This document shows positions 1 to 7,458 of a DNA stretch of 38,242 nucleotides, piece by piece (the stretch's first letter is position 1; the number at the start of each line of letters is the position of its first letter). The notes beneath the pieces are model-generated. The model worked only from the letters and a program-made list of their open reading frames with translations. It had not been told where the DNA came from and made no database searches. The stretch comes from an uncultured Eubacterium sp. (GTDB taxonomy: Bacteria > Bacillota > Clostridia > Lachnospirales > Lachnospiraceae). The position numbers and the translations under genes are program-made. The stretch lies in NCBI GenBank assembly GCA_910578975.1, contig CAJTRZ010000016.1:1-38242 (forward strand), written 5' to 3'.

Positions 1-57
1 TGCCTGCTTACGCAGTCGCTTGCTTTTCTTTTGCGTGCGATAAACCGGAATTTATAA

Positions 58-888
58 TTATTTATTAAATTTTATTTTTACTTCTCCCATACCACAATCT
101 ATATCTATATTCTTACCTGTACCATTAGAAAGTTTTACAGATTGTGATATTCCCTTATATGTCTCTGAACCCAGTTCAATTTCACCGGCTCCAACCTTTA
201 ACGTATAATCAAAATCCTTATAGTTATTATCCAGACTGGCTTTTACTTCTCCCATACCACAATCAACATCCATGTTATTCACTGTCGTATGCTCGACATC
301 AAATTCACCAACTCCCACATCGATCTTACATGTATCCAATTGACTATATTCTATCTTTCCTTCTCCTGCACCCACATTAATTTTGAAATTTTCTGCATAA
401 ATACCACTGCACTTCATTTCACCGGCTCCGATGGATAAATTCACACTATCTAATTTTTCCTTTGGAATATAAACACAGACCTTTCCTCCATGATTTGTGG
501 AAATTCCAATTCTTCTGGATACGGAAATCCTCAAAACCCCATCACTAACTTCATACTTTACATTCAAAGATTTTGCATTATCCTGTATTCCAAAGCCTTC
601 TTCATTCCATTGATTTATTTTCACTTCTCCATATTTTGCTTTTACTTCCATGGAATGAATTTTGAATTCGTTTTTTTGTAATCTGATTGTTGATTCTTTA
701 TCTATTGTATTCATATCGTCATCATAGTCATCAAACCATTTCTCCATATTAATTGACAACCGATTTTCCAAAACATCAGAAAGAACTTCCTCTCTTCCAC
801 CATTCACAAGGCCGATTGCCACAAAAATAATACCTACTCCCGCCAATATACCACATATAATTCCTATTATTTTAAACATTTTCTTCAT
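58..888 (-). CDS. DUF4097-type membrane-anchored beta-repeat protein
   Basis: A 276-residue protein with one hydrophobic N-terminal segment (about residues 7-29); the remainder is probably outside the membrane. From about residue 80 it is a repetitive beta-rich domain of the DUF4097 (toast-rack) type. A Gly-x-Gly-Glu motif recurs at 152 (SIGAGEMK), 171, 190 and 209, exactly 19 residues apart, then at 231 and 264. Part of this repetition is visible in the DNA, where about 19 identical bases occur near 81 and 246. Its ATG overlaps the stop codon of the DUF1700 gene by one base, so the two are translationally coupled in an operon begun by a PadR regulator. This family trio is common in Firmicutes and is generally thought to sense or buffer envelope conditions; the exact function is unknown. 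Confidence 0.85.
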   Translation of the reverse strand: MKKMFKIIGIICGILAGVGIIFVAIGLVNGGREEVLSDVLENRLSINMEKWFDDYDDDMNTIDKESTIRLQKNEFKIHSMEVKAKYGEVKINQWNEEGFGIQDNAKSLNVKYEVSDGVLRISVSRRIGISTNHGGKVCVYIPKEKLDSVNLSIGAGEMKCSGIYAENFKINVGAGEGKIEYSQLDTCKIDVGVGEFDVEHTTVNNMDVDCGMGEVKASLDNNYKDFDYTLKVGAGEIELGSETYKGISQSVKLSNGTGKNIDIDCGMGEVKIKFNK

Positions 889-1580
889 TATGCCTGCTCC
901 TTTCCGTTCCCAAATAGTCTTTTACATCCTTTCACAATACCGGTAAGCAGCCAAGGCAAAAATCTGACACAAAACAGAACTAAAGGAATTATCATAATAA
1001 GTGCCAATGCCATCAAAAGCAGTCCGGTTCCCGCTAACACAATTCCACCCGCAAAACCGCTTGATAAAAATGCAGCTATAACCAACGAAACTCCTGCCAC
1101 ACCAAATCCAAATACCAAAGCTCCCAATGTCACTAATGCAGCAAAAAGGCATGCAACTGCGGCAATCACAAACCCTATCCAAAACGGAGAAGATAATACC
1201 AATAGTATAATCGCAACAATTTTTGCATCATTATTTTTTACCTTCTCATCTGCAGACTTGGCATTTCCCTGATTATATTTATGATTCTGGAATGAATTTT
1301 GCTCTCCTCTTCTATAATAAGGTACATACTCATTTCTATCAGACTTGATGTCTGCATTTTCATTAAAATATTCTTCTGACTGCTCTTTTTGCACAACTTC
1401 TTCAATAATCTGTTTCGCAATGTCCTCTGGTGTACCCATTGACTCTGGCACTAACATATCATCCTGTATCATTGCATCAGCAAAATAATCTTCATAATAA
1501 TTTAATGCATCTGTTTTTTCATTTTCAGGGATTTTTGCCAGCCGCCTTTCCAATTCTTTCATAAATTCCTTTTTAGTCAT
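888..1580 (-). CDS. DUF1700 (HAAS-domain) membrane protein
   Basis: A 230-residue protein. Residues 1-62 form the helical HAAS/DUF1700 domain (MTKKEFMKELERRL, then a YYEDYF motif and a GTPEDIAKQI motif). A charged, probably disordered linker follows, and then a very hydrophobic Gly/Ala-rich region (about 122-207) with three or four membrane helices. The start overlaps the end of the padR gene by 8 bases and the stop overlaps the next start by one base. Proteins of this family are usually encoded beside a PadR regulator and a DUF4097 protein, as here. The HAAS domain is thought to be a signalling module of membrane proteins; no biochemical activity can be read from the sequence. Confidence 0.88.
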   Translation of the reverse strand: MTKKEFMKELERRLAKIPENEKTDALNYYEDYFADAMIQDDMLVPESMGTPEDIAKQIIEEVVQKEQSEEYFNENADIKSDRNEYVPYYRRGEQNSFQNHKYNQGNAKSADEKVKNNDAKIVAIILLVLSSPFWIGFVIAAVACLFAALVTLGALVFGFGVAGVSLVIAAFLSSGFAGGIVLAGTGLLLMALALIMIIPLVLFCVRFLPWLLTGIVKGCKRLFGNGKEQA

Positions 1581-1935
1581 TATTGCTACCTAGCCTTTCT
1601 TCATTATTTCTTTTAAGCGTATCTTCTCCCAGCAAAATATTTGATATTTTTGTAGAATAATTTTTCCACTCTACTTTGTATAAACTTAGTTGGGCACTGC
1701 CTTTCTCTGTAAGTTTATAGTACCGTCTGTTTCTACCATCAATTGCCTTGTCATAAGTCTCAAAACACTCTTCTTTTTGAAGACGCCTTAGTACAGGATA
1801 TAGCGTAGACTCAGATATATCAATAACACTTCTCACGTCCTGTGTAATCTTGTATCCATACGTTCCTTCTTTTTCTTTTGAAACAACCGACAATACAATG
1901 GCATCTAATAACGTTGAACCTGTATTAAAAACCAT
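1573..1935 (-). CDS. PadR family transcriptional regulator
   Basis: A 120-residue winged-helix protein. The pattern is typical of PadR: LDAIVLSVVSKEKEGTYGYK, then ITQDV, then SESTLYPVLRRLQKEE as the recognition helix, then the wing (DGRNRRYYKLTEKG) and a short C-terminal dimer helix. It is first in a three-gene operon with the DUF1700 and DUF4097 proteins, which such regulators normally repress. A strong ribosome binding site (AAGGAGG, 1941-1947) sits just upstream. Autoregulation through the AT-rich dyad in its own promoter is likely but inferred. Confidence 0.92.
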   Translation of the reverse strand: MVFNTGSTLLDAIVLSVVSKEKEGTYGYKITQDVRSVIDISESTLYPVLRRLQKEECFETYDKAIDGRNRRYYKLTEKGSAQLSLYKVEWKNYSTKISNILLGEDTLKRNNEERLGSNND

Positions 1936-1964
1936 TTTAGCCTCCTTATTTGTTTTTATACAAT

Positions 1965-1995
1965 ATTATATATCATATAGTATTATATATGTCAA
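1965..1995 (-). promoter_or_regulatory. Sigma-A promoter of the padR operon, with AT dyad
   Basis: On the minus strand TTGACA (1990-1995) is followed after 19 bases by TATAAT (1965-1970), or after 17 bases by TATATA (1967-1972). The spacer is a near-palindromic run of TATATAATACTATATGATAT type, a plausible PadR operator overlapping the promoter. Confidence 0.65.
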
Positions 1996-2073
1996 CACCT
2001 GCATCATTATTCTGCTATGATATTTTTTCTATTTTATTTATTGCATAATACCAATATTACTACGTATTTTCAC

Positions 2074-2103
2074 TTGACCGTCCCCTATATCGAGTGCTAT
2101 TAT
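2074..2103 (+). promoter_or_regulatory. Probable promoter of ptb-buk-pspC
   Basis: TTGACC (2074-2079), an 18-base spacer, then TATTAT (2098-2103). This leaves an untranslated leader of about 80 bases before ptb. No other good promoter is seen between padR and ptb on this strand. Confidence 0.5.
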
Positions 2104-2192
2104 TTAAGATGGTTTACAAAGGTCAAATCGACATATGAACATGTTTATTTGACTTGTTGCTTGCAGAAATAAATTAAAAGAGGTATACGAAA

Positions 2193-3104
2193 ATGAGTAA
2201 AAGTTTTGATGATTTACTTGCACAGGTTGCAGAATGTCCAAAGAAAACCGTAGCTGTAGCATGTGCTCAGGATGATGCTGTATTAGAAGCTGTAAAAGCT
2301 GCAAAGGACAGAGGAATTGCAGATGCAATATTAGTTGGTGATGAATCCAAAATCAGAACCATTGCAAGTGTTATAAAAATGGACTTAAGCACTTACAAAA
2401 TTATTAATGTAGAAGATACAATCGAAGCTGCCAGAACAGCTGTAAAACTGGTTCACGATGGTGAAGCTGATATGTATATGAAAGGTCTGATTGATACAAA
2501 ATCTTTCCTTAGAAGTGTTTTAGATAAAGAAGTTGGTCTTAGAACAGATAAGACTTTGTCTCATGTATGTGTGTTTGAAGTTAAGGGTATTGATCATCTG
2601 TTATTCTTATCAGATGTTGCTTTCGTTCCTTATCCTGATCTTGATACAAAGGCAAACATTATTAGAAATACTGTAGAGATTGCTCATGCATGTGGTGTTG
2701 AATGCCCTAAAGTTGCTCCACTTGCTGCTGTTGAAGTTGTCAATCCAAAGATGCCTTGTACAGTAGATGCTGAAGCTCTCACAAAAATGAATGAATCTGG
2801 AGAAATCGAAGGTTGTATTATTGACGGACCACTTTCATTGGACTTAGCGATTGATTCACAGGCTGCTTTTCATAAAGGAACTACCGACAGAAAAATTGTT
2901 GGTAATGCTGATGTATTATTATTCCCTGATATTCATGCAGGTAACATTACATACAAATGTTTAGTTCATACAGCAGATTGTAAAAACGGAAATATTCTAA
3001 CAGGTACCAGTGCTCCTGTTATTCTTACATCACGTTCTGATGAATTTGAAGTAAAAGTAAATTCTATTGCTCTTGCTGCTATCGTTGCAGAAAAACTGAA
3101 ATAA
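2193..3104 (+). CDS. ptb: Phosphate butyryltransferase
   Basis: A 303-residue enzyme of the phosphate acetyl/butyryltransferase family that converts butyryl-CoA plus phosphate into butyryl phosphate and CoA in the cytosol. Family signatures are MKGLIDT (96-102), DGPLSLDLA (211-219), the phosphate-site block GNADVLLFPDIHAGNI (237-252) and LTGTSAPVILTSRSDE (269-284). The length fits Ptb (about 300 aa) and is shorter than many Pta proteins. The start is supported by a purine-rich AAAGAGGT. Butyrate kinase begins 50 bases downstream, which fixes the substrate as a butyryl rather than an acetyl group with good confidence. Branched acyl groups such as isobutyryl or isovaleryl could also be used. 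Confidence 0.95.
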   Translation: MSKSFDDLLAQVAECPKKTVAVACAQDDAVLEAVKAAKDRGIADAILVGDESKIRTIASVIKMDLSTYKIINVEDTIEAARTAVKLVHDGEADMYMKGLIDTKSFLRSVLDKEVGLRTDKTLSHVCVFEVKGIDHLLFLSDVAFVPYPDLDTKANIIRNTVEIAHACGVECPKVAPLAAVEVVNPKMPCTVDAEALTKMNESGEIEGCIIDGPLSLDLAIDSQAAFHKGTTDRKIVGNADVLLFPDIHAGNITYKCLVHTADCKNGNILTGTSAPVILTSRSDEFEVKVNSIALAAIVAEKLK

Positions 3105-3154
3105 ACAACCTTGAAATGTTTATTTGATACAAATTAATATAAAGGAGATTTAAA

Positions 3155-4219
3155 ATGGCATATAAAATTTTAATTATTAATCCTGGTTCTACTTCTACAA
3201 AAATTGGTGTATATGAAGATGAAACACAGGTTATGGAAGAAACATTAAGACATTCTACCGAAGAAATTGCACAGTATGCTACAATTTACGATCAGAAAGA
3301 TTTTCGTAAAGATGTTATCATTAGTGTATTAAAAGAAAAGGGTGTTGACTTAAATGAGATTGATGTTGTTGTTGGCCGTGGTGGTTTATTAAAACCGATT
3401 CCGGGTGGTACTTATGAGACAACACCAGAATTATTAGAGGACTTAAAGATTGGTAAGCAGGGACAACATGCTTCTAACCTTGGTGGTATTTTAGCAAAAG
3501 AAATTGCATCAGAAATCAATGTTCCATCTTATATTGTCGATCCTGTTGTAGTTGATGAATTGCAGGATGTTGCCAGATTATCAGGTCATCCTGAATTGCC
3601 ACGCATTTCTATCTTCCATGCTTTAAATCAAAAAGCTGTTGCAAAAAGATATGCAAAAGAAACAGGAAAAGCATATGAAGACCTTAACCTAATTGTTGTT
3701 CATATGGGTGGTGGTGTTTCTGTTGGTGCACATAAAAACGGAAAAGTTATAGATGTTGCAAATGCATTAGATGGTGATGGTCCTTTCTCTCCAGAAAGAG
3801 CCGGTGGTCTTCCATCTGGTGCACTTATGAAACTTTGCTTTAGTGGTAAATACACACAGGCGGAAATTGGAAAAATGATTAATGGTAATGGCGGATTCAA
3901 TGCTTATGTAGGAACCAACGACATGAGAGATCTTGTAAAGATGGCTGAAACTGATGAAAATGCTAAACTTGTAAGAGATGCTTTCCACTACCAGTTAGTA
4001 AAAGAAATCGGTGCCATGGCAGTTGTTCTTGGCGGCAAAGTTGACCAGATTATTTTAACCGGTGGTATTGCATACAATGCAATTACGCAGGACACAATGA
4101 AAGATGCCGTAGAATGGATTGCTCCTGTTACAGTATATCCTGGTGAAGATGAATTACTTGCTCTTGCTCAGGGTGCAATCAGAGTCATGAGTGGCGAAGA
4201 AGAAGCTATGAAATACTAA
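3155..4219 (+). CDS. buk: Butyrate kinase
   Basis: A 354-residue acetokinase-family enzyme that transfers phosphate from butyryl phosphate to ADP, giving butyrate and ATP. Visible motifs are the N-terminal phosphate loop NPGSTSTK (9-16), FHALNQK (154-160), HMGGGVSVGAH (183-193), DGDGPFSPERAGG (206-218) and LTGGIAYN (301-308). The length is typical of Buk (about 355 aa) rather than acetate kinase (about 400 aa). It has its own strong ribosome binding site (AAAGGAG). It lies directly after ptb, so the two form the ATP-yielding terminal step of butyrate formation. A branched-chain fatty acid kinase role cannot be excluded, but the six-gene butyryl-CoA operon in the same window favours butyrate. 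Confidence 0.95.
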   Translation: MAYKILIINPGSTSTKIGVYEDETQVMEETLRHSTEEIAQYATIYDQKDFRKDVIISVLKEKGVDLNEIDVVVGRGGLLKPIPGGTYETTPELLEDLKIGKQGQHASNLGGILAKEIASEINVPSYIVDPVVVDELQDVARLSGHPELPRISIFHALNQKAVAKRYAKETGKAYEDLNLIVVHMGGGVSVGAHKNGKVIDVANALDGDGPFSPERAGGLPSGALMKLCFSGKYTQAEIGKMINGNGGFNAYVGTNDMRDLVKMAETDENAKLVRDAFHYQLVKEIGAMAVVLGGKVDQIILTGGIAYNAITQDTMKDAVEWIAPVTVYPGEDELLALAQGAIRVMSGEEEAMKY

Positions 4220-4228
4220 GGAGTATTT

Positions 4229-4426
4229 ATGAATAAAAAACTATATAAATCATCTGGAGATAAAATGATATCCGGTGTTTGTGGTGGCATTGGAGTATAT
4301 TTTAATATTGATTCCACTATTATCAGACTACTTTGGGCATTATTAACCCTCTGTTCCTGTGGCACTGGAATTTTAGCCTACATCATTGCTTCAATTATTA
4401 TACCGGATGATGAAATCATTCAATAA
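4229..4426 (+). CDS. PspC-domain small membrane protein
   Basis: A 65-residue protein matching the short PspC domain: LYKSSGDKMISGVCGGIGVYF, then a single hydrophobic helix (about residues 31-58) ending in IIPDDE. The ribosome binding site AAGGAG overlaps the stop codon of buk (9 bases between the genes), so it is co-transcribed with ptb-buk. In enterobacteria PspC helps sense membrane stress. The short Firmicute versions are uncharacterised, and the reason for its presence in a butyrate kinase operon is not evident. Confidence 0.88.
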   Translation: MNKKLYKSSGDKMISGVCGGIGVYFNIDSTIIRLLWALLTLCSCGTGILAYIIASIIIPDDEIIQ

Positions 4427-4427
4427 T

Positions 4428-4492
4428 AAAAAACAGGAATATTTGGTATGTATCTAAAACCTTAGATACATATCAATTAATTCCTGTTTTTT
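4428..4492 (+). terminator. Double-hairpin, bidirectional terminator
   Basis: The outer arms AAAAAACAGGAAT (4428-4440) and ATTCCTGTTTTTT (4480-4492) are perfectly complementary over 13 bases. Between them lies a second perfect hairpin, ATGTATCTAA (4448-4457) with TTAGATACAT (4462-4471). A T-run follows on both strands, so it can end ptb-buk-pspC and the convergent gene at 4521. Confidence 0.88.
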
Positions 4493-4520
4493 ATTTATCA
4501 GCACATTGTTTATTACATCG

Positions 4521-5636
4521 TCAGTTCTTGTTCTTTTCTCTCTTTCGTATTCCTTCTCCTGCTATTTTGTATATCGTAGCAAATATCGGAACACCAATTA
4601 ACATTCCAAGTATTCCAAATGTACTGCCACCAATGGTAACCGCCGCCAATACCCAGATTCCGGGAAGCCCCAATGAAGATCCCATAATTTTCGGATATAT
4701 TAAATTTCCTTCAATAATCTGAATTACTAAAATAATAATAATGAACATTAACGCTTTAAAAGGCGATACCGTAAGCATCATAAACGCACCAATGCCGGTA
4801 CCTACATAAGCTCCAACGACCGGTATTAAGGCTGTAACTCCTAGTAATGTAGATATCATAACTACATATGGCATTCTGAAAATCAACATTACTATGGCAC
4901 ACATTAACCCAATTATGACTGCATCCAATAATTTTCCTACAATGTAATCATGAAAACATTCATCCATAATCCGAATATAAGCTGATAATTTTTCTGTAAT
5001 TTTCTCCTTTAATACTACATTGGACACTCTTTTCATCTGAGATAATAGTTTTTCTTTACTAGTTAAAATATAAAAAGAAAATATAATTCCCATAAGAATC
5101 GTAAACACTGTGGATGCTACAGATGTTGCAACACTTGCTACAGTATTTACGGCTCCTCCTACTCCTGCAAATAAAAATTTGCTTATTTTTTCAATATATG
5201 TCGTCCAGTCTAAATCTTTCAATGTATTTAAAGCATTTGCCGGAATTAATTTTTGTATCAGTTTATTTTGTGAAACATCATTGATTAATGGTGGTAGTTC
5301 TTCCGTAAACACACCAATACATTTAATAAATTCCGGAATAACCAAATAAATAACCAATGCTACAAACCAAACCGTTACTGTTACTGCTAATATCATACAG
5401 ATTGTACGTTTATATTCATTAATTTTTCCTTTAAATCCATTTGGAAAAAGTGAACGTTCAAAGAATCCCATCAACAAATTAATAAGATATGCCAGACATG
5501 CACCAATAATAATAGGAGTAATACTATGGAGCGCAACTCCAAGTATATTCATAAGAACCTTCCAATATATTGTACACAAATATAAAATGAATAAAGTCAC
5601 GCCGATTTTAAAACATTGTTTCCATTCTATTTTCAT
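4521..5636 (-). CDS. AI-2E family transporter
   Basis: A 371-residue polytopic membrane protein of the AI-2E/DUF20 (YdiK/PerM-like) exporter family. Hydrophobic segments appear near residues 13-45, 77-104, 154-190, 236-295 and 300-361, consistent with seven or eight helices. The C-terminal family pattern is present (VGAYVGTGIGAFMML, then a long IIIILVIQIIEGNLIYPKI segment, then GSSLGLPGIWVL and GILGMLIGVPIFA). Substrates differ between members (AI-2, or Na+/Li+ for proton exchange), so the cargo is not assigned. It is a single-gene unit with its own promoter and a 12-bp leader hairpin. Confidence 0.85.
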   Translation of the reverse strand: MKIEWKQCFKIGVTLFILYLCTIYWKVLMNILGVALHSITPIIIGACLAYLINLLMGFFERSLFPNGFKGKINEYKRTICMILAVTVTVWFVALVIYLVIPEFIKCIGVFTEELPPLINDVSQNKLIQKLIPANALNTLKDLDWTTYIEKISKFLFAGVGGAVNTVASVATSVASTVFTILMGIIFSFYILTSKEKLLSQMKRVSNVVLKEKITEKLSAYIRIMDECFHDYIVGKLLDAVIIGLMCAIVMLIFRMPYVVMISTLLGVTALIPVVGAYVGTGIGAFMMLTVSPFKALMFIIIILVIQIIEGNLIYPKIMGSSLGLPGIWVLAAVTIGGSTFGILGMLIGVPIFATIYKIAGEGIRKREKNKN

Positions 5637-5664
5637 AATTTTCTACCTATTCTTTCTCTAATAT

Positions 5665-5705
5665 AGTAATTCATATAGCAATACATCCTTAGTATATGAA
5701 TTACT
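5665..5705 (-). repeat. Perfect 12-bp hairpin in the leader of the AI-2E gene
   Basis: AGTAATTCATAT (5665-5676) and ATATGAATTACT (5694-5705) are exact reverse complements with a 17-base loop, 28 bases before the start codon. There is no T-run, so it is more likely an operator or an mRNA-stability hairpin than a terminator. Confidence 0.6.
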
Positions 5706-5719
5706 TTGGCTTCCTACCC

Positions 5720-5749
5720 ATTCTATCGCATTACTTATATCAAGGTCAA
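5720..5749 (-). promoter_or_regulatory. Promoter of the AI-2E family gene
   Basis: On the minus strand TTGACC (5744-5749), an 18-base spacer, then TAGAAT (5720-5725). It lies immediately upstream of the 12-bp leader hairpin. Confidence 0.55.
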
Positions 5750-5776
5750 ACTTTTTTTAATTTTTGATTTCAAAAC

Positions 5777-5811
5777 AAAAGAGCCCTCTTTTTAAAAGAA
5801 GACCCTTTTTT
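5777..5811 (-). terminator. Intrinsic terminator of the purine permease gene
   Basis: Read on the minus strand, AAAAGGGTCTTCTTTT pairs with AAAAGAGGGCTCTTTT. The mismatches are G-U type in RNA, and Ts flank the stem. It lies just beyond the stop codon at 5833. Confidence 0.7.
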
Positions 5812-5832
5812 ACTATATATTTAATTTTTAAA

Positions 5833-7260
5833 TTACACTACTAAGAAGAACTTAACAAGGAATATTAAAGAAATAACATATGTAAGTATAGATACTTCTT
5901 TTGCCTTTCCTGTAAATACTTTAATTACTGTGTATGAAATAAGTCCTAATCCAATCGCATGTCCGATAGAACCGGAAACAGGCATTGCAAGAAGCATAAT
6001 TGCAACTGGAACTACCTGAGCAATATCGCTAAAGTCAATATTCTTCAATCCTGTAATCATCAATACCCCAACATAAATTAATGCTGCTGATGTAGCTGCC
6101 GGTGGAATGATTGCTGCTACTGGAGCGATAAAGATACAAGCCAGGAAAATAATACCTGTGGTTAAAGCTGTCAGACCTGTACGTCCACCTGCTTCTACAC
6201 CAGATGCTGACTCCACAAATGTAGTAACTGTTGATGTACCTGTCATAGAACCTGCAACAGTACCTACTGCATCTGCAAGGAGAGCCTCTTTCATCTTTGG
6301 CATCTTTCCTTCTTCATCTAACATTCCTGCACGGCTGGCTGTACCTACTAATGTTCCGATAGTATCAAACATATCAATAATACAGAATGTGATAATTAAT
6401 GTAACAACTGTAAATACTCCAACATCTAATAGTCCACTAAAATTAAATTTAAACAATGTTGTACTTGCCATATCACCAAAAGGTGGTAACCATGAAGCAG
6501 TTTTAAGTCCCTCAAATGGATTTATCTTAAAGAAAATTGCTTCACCTGCCCAATAAACAACACTGGATATTAACATTCCAAGTATAACAGCAGCCTTCAC
6601 TCCCTTTTGTGCCAAGATAATAATTACAAACAACCCAATAAACATTGTTGCAACTGTTAATACCATTGGATTATATCCATCAGCCATATTACTCTTTGCA
6701 AGGCTAGGTGTCAGTGCACCAAAGAAATCTCTCATTACATAGAAACAATTTCCTTCTGAATTATATACGCCTGCATTAGAACCTAATCCAATGTTCATCA
6801 ACATTAAACCAATCGCTGGTGCAATACCAAGTCTTACCCCCAGTGGAATTGCTTCAACAATCTTTTCACGTACATTCAATACGGAAAGAATTAAGAAAAC
6901 CACCCCCTCAATTAAGATGATACAAAGTGCTGCCTGGAAAGATGCAACATAGGTCATACCTGTAATTGACACAATGTTAGCAACGACAACGGCAAAGAAA
7001 CTATTAAGTCCCATACCCGGAGCCATAGCAAATGGTTTGTTGGCCACGAACGCCATAACAAACATACCAATTGCAGAAGCAATACATGTTGCAAGGAAAA
7101 CACCATTCCAAAGTTCCTTACCTTCTGCACCAAAACCTGTTAATAAGTTTGGATTCAATGCAATAATATAAGCCATTGTCATAAATGTTGTCAGTCCTGC
7201 AACAATTTCTGTTCTGACAGAAGTGTTGTTGTCTTTCAGTTTAAAGATTTTTTCAAACAT
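5833..7260 (-). CDS. NCS2 (AzgA/PbuG-type) purine permease
   Basis: A 475-residue transporter of the NCS2/AzgA group, which import hypoxanthine, guanine or adenine with protons. The family opening is seen (RTEIVAGLTTFMTMAYIIAL and NPNLL, residues 16-39). Other AzgA features are FAMAPGMGLNSFFAV (72-86), PLGVRLGIAPAIGLML, the FDTIGTLVG block and the GTSTVTTFVESASGVEAGGR block near 345-365. About 12-14 membrane helices are predicted by hydrophobicity. No purine-riboswitch consensus was found upstream, but the gap to the glucanase gene contains a nested inverted-repeat structure. The exact base transported is not resolved. Confidence 0.9.
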   Translation of the reverse strand: MFEKIFKLKDNNTSVRTEIVAGLTTFMTMAYIIALNPNLLTGFGAEGKELWNGVFLATCIASAIGMFVMAFVANKPFAMAPGMGLNSFFAVVVANIVSITGMTYVASFQAALCIILIEGVVFLILSVLNVREKIVEAIPLGVRLGIAPAIGLMLMNIGLGSNAGVYNSEGNCFYVMRDFFGALTPSLAKSNMADGYNPMVLTVATMFIGLFVIIILAQKGVKAAVILGMLISSVVYWAGEAIFFKINPFEGLKTASWLPPFGDMASTTLFKFNFSGLLDVGVFTVVTLIITFCIIDMFDTIGTLVGTASRAGMLDEEGKMPKMKEALLADAVGTVAGSMTGTSTVTTFVESASGVEAGGRTGLTALTTGIIFLACIFIAPVAAIIPPAATSAALIYVGVLMITGLKNIDFSDIAQVVPVAIMLLAMPVSGSIGHAIGLGLISYTVIKVFTGKAKEVSILTYVISLIFLVKFFLVV

Positions 7261-7271
7261 TTTTCCTCTTT

Positions 7272-7288
7272 CGTATAGCTATGCTATA
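7272..7288 (-). promoter_or_regulatory. Small hairpin next to the permease ribosome binding site
   Basis: GTATAGC, loop TAT, GCTATAC: a perfect 7-bp stem just before the AGAGG sequence of the permease gene. It could limit ribosome access or stabilise the mRNA. Confidence 0.4.
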
Positions 7289-7308
7289 CTTTTCCTTTCT
7301 TATTATTT

Positions 7309-7451
7309 GTAACAATTCAGCCATGCGATACAAAATAAATTTAACAAATGACTACTTGCAGACAACTTTCTATAATTTATTCGGTATCATATAGTGAGTA
7401 GCCACAGCGACGAAAATCTGTAGGATTTTCGAGCTGATGGCTAAATTGTTA
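7309..7451 (-). promoter_or_regulatory. Nested inverted-repeat leader of the purine permease (candidate structured RNA or MITE)
   Basis: Read on the minus strand, a 16-base arm GTAACAATTTAGCCAT (about 7436-7451) pairs with ATGGCTGAATTGTTAC (about 7309-7324) with one G-U pair. Inside lie two further hairpins: CGAAAATC/GATTTTCG with a 5-base loop, and GATACCGAATAAATT/AATTTATTTTGTATC with a loop of about 31 bases. The 5' arm can alternatively pair with TGGCTACTCAC close by, giving a competing fold. This fits either a cis-acting leader RNA or a small terminal-inverted-repeat element. Confidence 0.5.
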
Positions 7452-7458
7452 CTCTTAC

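Noticed and set aside
6107..6556. Plus-strand ORF of 149 codons inside the purine permease
   Set aside because: It is a shadow of the permease coding frame with no ribosome binding site and low-complexity composition.
7261..7458. Purine riboswitch before the NCS2 permease
   Set aside because: The conserved loop and junction sequences of the guanine/adenine aptamer are not found; the structure seen is larger and different.
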